This document shows positions 16,627 to 23,577 of a DNA stretch of 29,322 bases, piece after piece. The stretch comes from JBJHAX01 sp050480705 (GTDB taxonomy: Bacteria; Actinomycetota; Nitriliruptoria; Nitriliruptorales; Nitriliruptoraceae). The position numbers were made by a program, and so were the translations under genes. Below the pieces are notes generated by a model. It did not search any database. It worked only from the letters and a program-made list of their open reading frames with translations, and was not told the origin of the DNA. The stretch lies in assembly GCA_050480705.1 (NCBI GenBank), contig JBJHAX010000025.1, positions 1 through 29,322 on the forward strand, read 5' to 3'. Numbering within the stretch: position 1 is the first letter of the stretch; the number at the start of each line of letters is the position of its first letter.

Positions 16627-17341
16627 GGTGTGGCAAATCAGCTAGGATGAGGATGTCCTGGTAGAGCCCGTTGTTGCCCGGTGCCTTCGCTGATAACTGA
16701 AATCGGAACCCGACGTCTACGAGCAGCTTGATTACTCGCAGGATGCGCTCTGGGTAACGATGGTCGTGGTGCACCTCGACAATTAGGTGGCGGACCTTTT
16801 CGATGGACGAACTCTCGATCAAGTCGAGCAGGACGTCCACTTCACTTCCTTCGACATCCAGCTTGAGTAGGTCGACGGTCTGTGCTCCTATGAAGGCAGA
16901 CAAGGCGATGCCCGGAACGGTGACTGGCGATGCGGGGAGATCGTCTCGGTCGCCGTCCAAGCTTGAATGGAGAGACCGTTTCCATCTGGACCTTGAGTAG
17001 AATCGCACGGGGCCGCTTCTACGCGCGACTGCCTCCTGGTGCACATGGACGCGGTGAGCGAGTCCAGCTCTACCTATGAACAGTCTGAGCCACTCAGCAG
17101 ACTCAGGATCTGGCTCAAAACAGTGCATCTGCGCAGCAGGCGCCCTCAAGGCAAAGTTCAGAGCCGAAAGGCCGATATGTGCTCCGCAGTCGATGATCAG
17201 ATCGGCATCCGAGAGTTCGAAGTGGCTGTAGGCTCCCTCGACAACGATTTCGTGCAACAGGAAGTGCAGAGTTCGCGTGTCGGGGAAGTCAGCGAAGATC
17301 TGCCGAACGGCGTACGCGTGAGCGTCCAAGCTAGCTCCCAC
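16619..17341 (-). CDS. FkbM family methyltransferase
   Basis: 240 aa from GTG 17341, behind GGAGGGAAG. SAM motif I is DCGAHIGLSAL (about 51-61), the acidic strand-2 loop CFEPDPESAEWL follows, and the FkbM hallmark LLKLDVEGSEVDVLL is present. Family members O-methylate sugars or polyketide hydroxyls. It is the first complete gene of the six-gene leftward cluster and overlaps the GT2 gene, so the two are probably co-translated. Together with the second methyltransferase at the end of the cluster, the product is likely to carry two methylations. Low GC relative to flanking regions. Confidence 0.9.
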   Translation of the reverse strand: MGASLDAHAYAVRQIFADFPDTRTLHFLLHEIVVEGAYSHFELSDADLIIDCGAHIGLSALNFALRAPAAQMHCFEPDPESAEWLRLFIGRAGLAHRVHVHQEAVARRSGPVRFYSRSRWKRSLHSSLDGDRDDLPASPVTVPGIALSAFIGAQTVDLLKLDVEGSEVDVLLDLIESSSIEKVRHLIVEVHHDHRYPERILRVIKLLVDVGFRFQLSAKAPGNNGLYQDILILADLPHHD

Positions 17342-17359
17342 CTTCCCTCCGGGCCTGGA

Positions 17360-17554
17360 TCATAGGTGGCCCAGGTGGCCGCGCCCGAACCAGTGGGTGA
17401 GCCAACCGACGAGTGGGCCAAGGCCACCTCGAAGTCGAGCGTGTCGGGGCCTGAATTGAGTTTGGTCGACAGATGTGAACCCGTCCGGTTTGCCGGAGTT
17501 AACTGCACCGAAGATTCCGCACCCCAGAGTTTCCAGTAATCCAGGGCGCTTCAT
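17360..17554 (-). pseudogene. Broken class II glutamine-amidotransferase-like start
   Basis: A 64-codon frame begins in an ATGA overlap with the upstream DUF2201-type gene and reads LGCGIFGAVNSGKPDGFTSVD. CGIFGAV is the N-terminal nucleophile motif of class II glutamine amidotransferases (asparagine synthetase, GFAT). After SVDQT the protein sense is lost, but the +1 frame reads KLNSGPDTLDFEVALAHSSVG. This resembles the RGPD...ALGHRRL segment expected next. So this seems to be the frameshifted, truncated start of an asparagine synthase-like gene, cut off by the FkbM gene. Alternatively it is a genuine small coupled ORF. Confidence 0.4.
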
Positions 17555-18123
17555 GGGCGAACTCGGTGAGGATCGCTGTCGAGGAGGGGCATCGTTACGG
17601 TGGTGGCCCAGTCGGGTGTGACGCGTGCAGGTCTGAGGTCATCATTTATGACGACGATGATGACTTTGATTCCGGGGGGGCGGTGTCCCGGCCAGCTTGT
17701 TGCGCCGTCGGTGATGACGATGATGATGTCTGGGCGTGGACGCCTGGCAGATGCCTGGTGGATCGCCCTGGCCATATCGGTTCCGCCACCCCCGACGAGC
17801 CGGACCTGACGTGCGTTGCGAACCCGTTGCGTGCTGGTGATCTCCTCGTCAGCGGTAACGACCTCGTGTGTGTGGTGGCTGCGCGCGGCGGTGCGTTTGC
17901 AGATCGCTTCGATCTCGCTGAGCGCTGCCTCGTAGGCTGCGACGTGCATGGAGGCCGAGGTGTCGAGCACGGTCAGGATGCGGGGATCCGGCTCCACCAT
18001 CGCGGGCGTGACCACCCGCGGGATCCTGCGTCGGCCCGGACGGTGGTAGCGGTAGTCGGTTTGGCCGGCACGTTCGCCGATCGCTCGTCGCACAGCGGCA
18101 CGCAGCAGCACCTGCCAAGGCAC
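17551..18123 (-). CDS. DUF2201-type protein, C-terminal VWA-like half
   Basis: 190 aa open frame. Its homologous part extends upstream of the first Met (GLLRWSHHTLHPAQV) to the 9-G tract at 18167-18175, where it should join the metallopeptidase half. A complete VWA metal site is present: TVLDTSASM (DxSxS), GGGGTDM (Thr) and VITDGATSW (Asp). Start codons inside this half (18123 is GTG) are probably not used in nature; the frame is split by the homopolymer. The domain would bind a partner, typically the MoxR ATPase encoded just upstream. The stop overlaps the ATG of the broken amidotransferase-like ORF. Confidence 0.8.
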   Translation of the reverse strand: MPWQVLLRAAVRRAIGERAGQTDYRYHRPGRRRIPRVVTPAMVEPDPRILTVLDTSASMHVAAYEAALSEIEAICKRTAARSHHTHEVVTADEEITSTQRVRNARQVRLVGGGGTDMARAIHQASARRPRPDIIIVITDGATSWPGHRPPGIKVIIVVINDDLRPARVTPDWATTVTMPLLDSDPHRVRP

Positions 18124-18797
18124 CTGTGCGGGGTGAAGCGTGTGGTGCGACCAACGCAGCAGACCCGGGGGGGGGCCGTTTTCCCCACATTGTGTGCGTC
18201 GGCGATGTCGGTCGCGACCCTGCGGCGGACGAGTTGCTGCTCGGCGCGCCCAACGCCGCCGTCGTCGTCATCCAGTTCGTCGGGCAGCGGTTTGCCGCCC
18301 GCGCCGGATCCGCAGCGAACGTCGACGTCGCTGCCGACAGAGCGCAAGTGATCGAAGTACTGCTCGGCCAGAAGTCCGCGTGGGCGGCCGAGCAGTTCGG
18401 GAGTGACTGGCGTGCCAGGGAGTTCGATCCGGGCGGCGAGCAGGTCGTCGTTGATCTCCGCGTCAGCCGCGATGTTCCACAGGCCGGGATCATGCGCATG
18501 GTGTTCGTCGTGACGGGCGATGTGGTCACGCAGCAGATGGTTTGCCTCGTGGAGCAGCACGCCTGCCGACGCGATCGCACCCCAACTGGTGAGCCGTTCG
18601 GGATCGATGTACAGCCGCCAGTGCCGGTCGACGGCGAAAGTCCCGAGGTTGACGGCACGAACGATGCGCACTTCGAACAGCAGTGTTGCGAGGTAGGGCA
18701 TGCAGTCGACGGCGCGCAGCCGTGCGGCGGCGAGCACGTCTGCTTCCTCGTCGGTGAACGCAGCCCGCCCCGTTGTATAGCGGATGTTCCCGGTCAT
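17973..18797 (-). CDS. DUF2201-type protein, N-terminal metallopeptidase half
   Basis: The ATG is in an ATGA overlap with the MoxR gene. Residues 1-205 are a putative metallopeptidase domain with the zinc motif LLHEANHLLRDH (H83, E84, H87) and a downstream WNIAADAEINDDLL that can supply a further Glu ligand. An Asp-rich linker (ELDDDDGG) follows. After KTAPP, at the 9-G/9-C tract (18167-18175), this frame turns to nonsense. The true continuation is the VWA half in another frame. Restored, the protein would be about 415 aa, normal for DUF2201 members. Either sequencing error or a phase-variable gene explains the split. Confidence 0.82.
   Translation of the reverse strand: MTGNIRYTTGRAAFTDEEADVLAAARLRAVDCMPYLATLLFEVRIVRAVNLGTFAVDRHWRLYIDPERLTSWGAIASAGVLLHEANHLLRDHIARHDEHHAHDPGLWNIAADAEINDDLLAARIELPGTPVTPELLGRPRGLLAEQYFDHLRSVGSDVDVRCGSGAGGKPLPDELDDDDGGVGRAEQQLVRRRVATDIADAHNVGKTAPPRVCCVGRTTRFTPHRCLGRCCCVPLCDERSANVPAKPTTATTVRADAGSRGWSRPRWWSRIPAS
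18167..18175. repeat. 9-G homopolymer causing frameshift
   Basis: Nine Gs in the middle of the DUF2201-type gene (C9 on the coding strand). Ten or seven would restore one frame between the metallopeptidase and VWA halves. Confidence 0.85.
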
Positions 18798-19888
18798 GTG
18801 GCGACCATGCCTGCGCGCCGAAGGATCGGTTCGAACTCGAGGACGGCGTCAGGGATGCGTGCATCGCTCGGTCGCGACGCGAACAGGCTCCGGGCGGTGG
18901 CCGCAGCGATGTCCACGGGGACCTGACTCACGATCGTCCATGCGCGCTCCCAGGCGTCAGCGTCGCCGCGGCGTGCCGCGACAGCTGCGACTCCGGCGAG
19001 GATCGCGAACAACCGGTCGTCGCGTTCCGACGGGTCCAGTACGACCTCCCCATCGAGCACGAGTGCAGGGTCGGGAAGGTCGCTGTGGCGGATCCAGGTC
19101 ATCAGCTCGATTGCGGCCGCGTCCCCGACGAGTCCGACCGCCGCCAGCATCCGCGCTTCGGTTGCGTCGTACGGCAGGAAGGCGAACATCTGCTGCAGGT
19201 AGTGCCAGGTGCGAGGGCTCGGCCAGCCACGCCCGGAGGCCGTTGGATCGGTGGGGCAGTCATTGAACTTGTCCGGTCGGGAGCGAAGGAAGCCGACGAT
19301 GTGTGCGGTAGCGGCCGCTGCATCCGACGTTTCGCCCTCGAGGAGTTCGAATCGGTCTTCACGGGCGGTGATCGTGTTGAATCCGACAGAGAGCCCTTCA
19401 CTCCAGGACTCCACGTCAGGTTTGTAGTCGAGGTGCAGGAACCGGTTCGCCGTCGGGGGCTCGAGTTCCCAGCCTCCGGCAGCGACGTCGACGGGATTGG
19501 CCGCCGCGATGATCCGTGTGTCCGGCGGAAGCGCAAGATCTCCGACGATGCGCTCCTTCGCGACACGCAGCATCGCCGCCTGGACCGAAGGCGACGCCGT
19601 CGACAGCTCGTCGAGGAACAGATAACCCCCGCCTGCCTCGACAAGGTTGCGTGCCCAACGGGGCGGGGCGAGCACGACGGAGTCGTCGTCGCGCACGACC
19701 GGAAGGCCGGCGAGGTCGGCGGGTTCGCGCAACGAGCCGATGACGACCTCGACGTGCATCTCGTCGATGCGGCCGATCGCCTCGACGAGTGCCGACTTGC
19801 CTGTGCCGGGGGTTCCCCACAGCAGGACGGGGACGCCGGCCCGACCTGCAGCCCGCACGATCCCGAGGAATTGTCCGGTCGTGGTCAT
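18794..19888 (-). CDS. MoxR family AAA+ ATPase
   Basis: 364 aa from ATG 19888, which overlaps the preceding stop (ATGA). Walker A GTPGTGKS at 25-32, Walker B YLFLDEL at 89-95, sensor-1 IIAAANP, and the MoxR-like insert SLREPADLAGLP. The C-terminal half is a helical lid plus an extra helical extension (about 270-364). MoxR ATPases act with VWA proteins as chaperones that insert metals or remodel partners; here the metallopeptidase/VWA protein is encoded directly downstream and co-translated. The start was chosen by overlap; the longer version adds 15 low-quality residues. Confidence 0.93.
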   Translation of the reverse strand: MTTTGQFLGIVRAAGRAGVPVLLWGTPGTGKSALVEAIGRIDEMHVEVVIGSLREPADLAGLPVVRDDDSVVLAPPRWARNLVEAGGGYLFLDELSTASPSVQAAMLRVAKERIVGDLALPPDTRIIAAANPVDVAAGGWELEPPTANRFLHLDYKPDVESWSEGLSVGFNTITAREDRFELLEGETSDAAAATAHIVGFLRSRPDKFNDCPTDPTASGRGWPSPRTWHYLQQMFAFLPYDATEARMLAAVGLVGDAAAIELMTWIRHSDLPDPALVLDGEVVLDPSERDDRLFAILAGVAAVAARRGDADAWERAWTIVSQVPVDIAAATARSLFASRPSDARIPDAVLEFEPILRRAGMVAT

Positions 19889-21021
19889 CGTCCGCCTCCG
19901 AGCGCTGCAGCGATCCGATGGATGCGACGCCATCGGATGATCTGATCAGTCGCCTGGCCACCTGCCTCTTCTGCGAGCCGCAGCGCCATCGGTTCGAGCG
20001 CCGGCACCGGTCCGTGGTCGAGCAGCGCACTGACGAGCGTGTCTGCCGCGTCCGGTGCGGGCAGGTATCGCAACAGGCGCAACCCCTTCGCGTCGACGGC
20101 GTCTGAGACGGTCGAGCCATTCGCACGCAACTGTCGAACGGCGGCCACGACACGCGGCCGGACCATTTCGATCATCCAAGAGCGTGACTCCGCCGAGACG
20201 ACACCGGTGTGGCGGCGAAGCACCTCCAGCACGTGCATGGGGTCGGGGGAGCCTGGCATCTGGTAGATGACTGCCCCGACCATCCCGTCGAGCACGAGGG
20301 GGAAGCTCTTGGGTTCGCGGACGCTCATCCGGGGCCAGATCTGCGCCATTGTTGCGGCTTCCAAGAGCCCGACGCGTTCTGAGAGGGCGCCGAAGCGCGC
20401 CAGTTGTTCGTCCTGCAGGCCGGCGACATGGCTGGTGGATCGGCATCGCCCACAGTCGATGCGGAAGCGTTCATCCCGTGTGGCGGATCGCGACGCCATG
20501 GCATCGACGGAGATACGACCGCAGATGCTCGCTGCGCCATCGAGTCCGAGGTGCAGTCTGTGACCTGGAGCTGGACGTACCGCATGAAGCCCCCGGGCAG
20601 CTGCCGGAGCGATCCACTCGGTCGCATCGATCTCCCAGCTTCCGACGAGGGCGCGCTTGGCGTATCCGGCAATTGAGATTGCTGGCGTGACTGGTGCGCC
20701 CGGGTGGCTTCCGGGCGCGAGGGGAACGGCTAGCGCGATGTGGCGCGCCCGTTGGTGTCCGTGCACCGGCCAGATTCTGGGGAACCCGTAGGCATCGGCG
20801 ATCGGGAACGTCGCGGCGTCGTCGAGACGTATTCGGTGGGCTGCTCGTGCGTTCGGATTGGTTCGCACGTCTCGCCACGAAACCTCTTCGCGCCCGCGCG
20901 CCACCGCAACCGCGACACCGTCGAAGATCGCCACGCCACCATCCCTCTCGTCTCGTGCGTAGCCGTGACGCATCACCTTCGTCGGCGAGTGGATGGGGCA
21001 GCCACCCGACGATTCGAACAT
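19885..21021 (-). CDS. Unknown protein coupled to MoxR
   Basis: 378 aa from ATG 21021; ATG 20973 (362 aa) is also possible, and neither has a strong ribosome-binding site. The N-terminal half is beta-rich with a possible metal knuckle (FRIDCGRC) and Cys/His residues near the start (GGCPIHS). The C-terminal half is helical, with short alpha repeats (about 250-378; EVLRRHTGV, LLRYLPAPDAADTL). No named domain is recognised. It is co-translated with MoxR (ATGA) and lies behind a zinc-ribbon gene. In MoxR-VWA 'ternary' systems a third, variable protein of this size is the usual partner, so it may be the substrate-binding component. Confidence 0.75.
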   Translation of the reverse strand: MFESSGGCPIHSPTKVMRHGYARDERDGGVAIFDGVAVAVARGREEVSWRDVRTNPNARAAHRIRLDDAATFPIADAYGFPRIWPVHGHQRARHIALAVPLAPGSHPGAPVTPAISIAGYAKRALVGSWEIDATEWIAPAAARGLHAVRPAPGHRLHLGLDGAASICGRISVDAMASRSATRDERFRIDCGRCRSTSHVAGLQDEQLARFGALSERVGLLEAATMAQIWPRMSVREPKSFPLVLDGMVGAVIYQMPGSPDPMHVLEVLRRHTGVVSAESRSWMIEMVRPRVVAAVRQLRANGSTVSDAVDAKGLRLLRYLPAPDAADTLVSALLDHGPVPALEPMALRLAEEAGGQATDQIIRWRRIHRIAAALGGGR

Positions 21022-21056
21022 ACGTTCAGCCGCCGCCAACCTATGCCAGCAGGTGG

Positions 21057-21164
21057 TCAGCCGTAAATGACCTGCCCACACGAGCAGACGGCTGTCTTTC
21101 CCTGCTCAACCCAGACCTTGTTTTTCCGGCATTTCGGGCACGCGACCTTGTATTTCCTGCCCAC
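21057..21164 (-). CDS. 35-aa zinc-ribbon micro-protein
   Basis: GTG 21164 follows AGGAGGACGACG plus one base. The 35-aa product is basic and carries CPKC and a second knuckle CSC (CxC) before a GQVIYG end, a short rubredoxin-like ribbon (VACPKCRKNKVWV, TAVCSCGQVIYG). A longer in-frame ORF upstream has no coding character. It stands between the PcfJ-like gene and the MoxR-associated unknown gene, on the same strand. The leader is the same as that of the 29-aa ribbon at 12711. Function not known. Confidence 0.65.
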   Translation of the reverse strand: MGRKYKVACPKCRKNKVWVEQGKTAVCSCGQVIYG

Positions 21165-21250
21165 GCGTCGTCCTCCTGCATGCTGACCGTTCTTGACATC
21201 TGACGGACAGCCTCGCCCGTGAGCAGGGACCCGAACCGGTGAGCCGTGCC

Positions 21251-22498
21251 TCAGTCGAGCGGGGCGCGTGATGTCAGCGTCAGCTGGAGAGGCTTGTCGC
21301 AACCCGCCCCCGACGCATCTCCGAAGGCGGGATGGAACAGGGCGGGTACGGGGCCGCGAAGGCGGAGCCGCTTGATGGTTATGGCCACCGGCTCGTCGCC
21401 GTAGCGGCGCAGCCGGGCGTGGGCGCAGGTCTGCAATGCGATCTGTTGTTGAGTATCGCTCCAGCTGCCGACGCCGGGTTCGCGGGCGAGGCGCAGCACA
21501 CGATCGAGCGCGCTGCGTTTGGGCCTGCCCAAGTCGTCAATCGGTCGCGCAAGTCCCGTCTCTGCGACTGCCTGCCACGCCGCGAGCGCTTCGTCGGCGT
21601 CTGGGATTCGGTTGTCTGCTCCCAGCAGGCGTTGCATGTCACCCGTCGATGGCTGGTGTTCGGCGAGCAACAACGGCAACGCACCATCTCGAAGCCTGCG
21701 TCCGGCGTCGATGAGTCCGACGACGAGGCATCTGCCATTGACGATGCGCCAGGCGTAGCCATCCGCGAGACAGTTGTTCAGACCCTCGCTCCAACGCCGT
21801 ATGTCCTCGACATCTCGCGGGAGTGCGAGTTGCCAGCGGTTGGAAGCGAGGAAGCCGTGCTGGCGACGGTGCTCCGGTGGAACGGGTCGACCACGATGAC
21901 ACGAAAGCCATGATCTGCCGATGAGCTGGTGCACGTCGCCGTTGCGATCGAGCAACTGGGTGAGCTGCCGACGCGAGGGAAGACGGTCGGCGGGGATCTC
22001 GGCGAGCTGTCCTGCACTGTCGGCTGCCGAGTCGGCATCGCAGAGCAGCTGGAGGACAAGGAGCAGCCGGTCGTGGCCTTCCGCGCGACGGAGGAGCCGT
22101 ATCAGCTGATCGCTGGCGCGCATCGTCCACGAACGGCGGACCCAGCCGGCGACGTCGGCCAGCAGGACGTCGAGCACGGAGAGATGGTCGGGTGAGTACT
22201 CCTGTCCGAAGGTGATGACGCGATACAGGCGCAGCGGCACCCAACGCGCTGCACCGGGATGTGCGACCACTCGCCGGGCGAGCTCCCGAACTTCAACCCG
22301 GTAGGGGTTGCGTCCGATCGCCCGTTCGACCGCCTGACGCCAGGATCCAGCGGCGAGCAGCCCCGCGACGTCCGCCGGCGTCGGTTCGATCGGTAGCAGC
22401 CCTCGTTCGACGGCGGGCTCCAGTGCCCGCGGTACCAGCGTTCCGCTCAGCGCGTCAGCGGAGCCTGCGATCCGGCCGACAGCGCGTGGTCGCACCAC
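21251..22498 (-). CDS. PcfJ-like protein
   Basis: About 415 aa, with the start set at the GTG pair 22498/22495. The frame is open to 22651, but coding quality falls upstream. The N-terminal 200 residues are helical (for example DVLLADVAGWVRRSWTMRAS). The central part, at about 236-265, reads WSEGLNNCLADGYAWRIVNG and onward, like the PcfJ-family core 'L-x-x-C-v-x-x-Y...v-x-x-G'. PcfJ was named from conjugative plasmid genes and its biochemical role is not settled. It comes before a zinc-ribbon gene and the MoxR/VWA genes on the same strand, and may belong with them. Moderate confidence in the family. Confidence 0.65.
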   Translation of the reverse strand: MVRPRAVGRIAGSADALSGTLVPRALEPAVERGLLPIEPTPADVAGLLAAGSWRQAVERAIGRNPYRVEVRELARRVVAHPGAARWVPLRLYRVITFGQEYSPDHLSVLDVLLADVAGWVRRSWTMRASDQLIRLLRRAEGHDRLLLVLQLLCDADSAADSAGQLAEIPADRLPSRRQLTQLLDRNGDVHQLIGRSWLSCHRGRPVPPEHRRQHGFLASNRWQLALPRDVEDIRRWSEGLNNCLADGYAWRIVNGRCLVVGLIDAGRRLRDGALPLLLAEHQPSTGDMQRLLGADNRIPDADEALAAWQAVAETGLARPIDDLGRPKRSALDRVLRLAREPGVGSWSDTQQQIALQTCAHARLRRYGDEPVAITIKRLRLRGPVPALFHPAFGDASGAGCDKPLQLTLTSRAPLD

Positions 22499-22641
22499 GG
22501 CCGGTCGCACATGTCGCTGAGCGCGTGTCGCAGACCCCTGGTCGACGTCGGATCCTGGAGGTACGGAATCATCTTGAGGTATGGCTCGCCTCCGGTCCGG
22601 TCGGTGTCCCTGATGTGCTCGAGATACCAATGACGGACCAA
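22447..22641 (-). CDS. Small unknown ORF overlapping PcfJ-like start
   Basis: From a TTG at 22641 the frame reads LVRHWYLEHIRDTDRTGGEP, then a PYLQDP and RGLRHALSDMCDRPWCDH section, to a stop at 22447 that overlaps the start of the PcfJ-like gene. Amino-acid composition is protein-like, better than the competing frames here. Upstream of 22641 sense switches to another frame (LLCRIAADVVARGAQCIDAV), so this may be the end of a longer, frameshifted gene. I have no family for it. Confidence 0.3.
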   Translation of the reverse strand: MVRHWYLEHIRDTDRTGGEPYLKMIPYLQDPTSTRGLRHALSDMCDRPWCDHALSAGSQAPLTR

Positions 22642-23080
22642 GCGTCTGCAAGAGCCCCTACAGCGTCGATGCACTGCGCGCCTCGGGCGACCACGTCGGC
22701 GGCGATCCGGCACAGCAAGCCACGCCGGTCGGATGCTGGCGGGACACTGTGCGGACACCCGAGCTCGTTCACAGAGCGGTTCGACACTTTGTCCGTCGCT
22801 CGGCCGCTGTCCGCCTGGTTGCCCACAGAACGGACCCCTGGCGCTGCGCGCCAGGGGTCCGGAAGCCGGGACGCGCGGGGCACGGCGTCGACCGGCATCG
22901 TGGGTCGCCCGGGGGAAGGCGCCCACGTCGATGCGTCGTCCGATGGGGCGTCGGACATGTTGATGACGCACCGGGCGACCGGTGGGGTCGCCACGTTCAT
23001 TGAACGGCACGTCGCCAAATCCGCGGCATGTCCGTGCGTCGCCCGCACGTCGAGCCGGCGCGTGCCTCGTGCAGTGCACG
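22642..23080. other. Long stretch without a convincing gene
   Basis: Between the leftward PcfJ-side genes and the GlnR-like box upstream of the rightward PII gene. Frames are open on both strands simply because of high GC, with Arg/Pro/Ser-rich nonsense. A possible minus-strand coding trace exists at about 22650-22720. The stretch contains the strong hairpin at 22832-22860. Confidence 0.5.
22832..22860. terminator. Perfect 13-bp stem, 3-base loop hairpin
   Basis: GGACCCCTGGCGC, TGC, then GCGCCAGGGGTCC: no mismatch over 13 bp. Neither side has a T tract, but actinobacterial terminators often lack one. It sits between divergent genes, so it may insulate them, end an unseen transcript, or act in the leader of the leftward operon. 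Confidence 0.6.
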
Positions 23081-23087
23081 TTGTGAC

Positions 23088-23125
23088 GTAACCGGCGCGA
23101 AACGGAGCGGACACTCCGGTGTGAC
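23088..23125 (+). promoter_or_regulatory. GlnR-like operator upstream of PII gene
   Basis: Reads GTAAC-n6-GAAAC-n6-GACAC-n6-GTGAC. Actinobacterial GlnR boxes follow gTnAc-n6-GaAAc-n6 repeats; the first pair fits fully, the second partly. It ends about 113 bp before the PII start. GlnR regulates amtB-glnK-glnD in Streptomyces and relatives, which fits the genes downstream. Confidence 0.6.
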
Positions 23126-23238
23126 CACGACGCGCGATCATGCGCGTCGATCGCGGGTGAGGTGTCCCGCCCGGGTGGCCGCCCGCGCGATCGTCACCGA
23201 CCATCCGGCCCGGCCGGCCGGGAACAAGGGAGGATCAC

Positions 23239-23577
23239 GTGAAGCTGGTCACGGCATTCGTCAAGCCACACAAACTCGACGAGGCGAAGGACGCCCTGCA
23301 GGCCATCGGTGTGCAGGGGCTGACCGTCAGCGAGGTACGCGGCTACGGCCGCCAGCGCGGTCACACCGAGCTGTACCGCGGTGCGGAGTACGCGGTCGAG
23401 TTCGTGCCGAAGGTGCGCCTCGAGATTCTCGTCGCCGAAGGCCAGGTCGACGAGGTGATCGACGCCATCATCGACAAGGCGCGCACCGGCCAGGTGGGCG
23501 ACGGCAAGGTCTTCGTCACCACTGTCGATCGTGTCGTCCGCATCCGCACCGGTGAGGAGGACGCGGACGCGCTGTGA
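23239..23577 (+). CDS. glnK: PII nitrogen regulatory protein
   Basis: 112 aa, ATG after GGGAGGATCAC. Whole-length PII: MKLVTAFVKPHKLDEAKDAL, T-loop GRQRGHTELYRGAEY with the modification site Y51, EFVPKVRLEILV and the C-terminal KVFVTTVDRVVRIRTGEE. PII senses ATP/ADP and 2-oxoglutarate and controls nitrogen transporters and enzymes. The T-loop Tyr is uridylylated or adenylylated by the enzyme encoded next (GTGA overlap). No amtB precedes it in this window, so the usual amtB-glnK-glnD order is incomplete. It could equally be called glnB. A GlnR-like box lies upstream. Confidence 0.96.
   Translation: MKLVTAFVKPHKLDEAKDALQAIGVQGLTVSEVRGYGRQRGHTELYRGAEYAVEFVPKVRLEILVAEGQVDEVIDAIIDKARTGQVGDGKVFVTTVDRVVRIRTGEEDADAL

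Noticed and set aside
17674..17680. 7-G tract in the VWA half as a further frameshift
   Set aside because: The reading frame continues sensibly through it (GHRPPGIKVII), so no shift is needed.
22261..23091. 276-aa plus-strand ORF
   Set aside because: Opposite to the PcfJ-like gene start and intergenic DNA; composition is typical of high-GC antisense frames.
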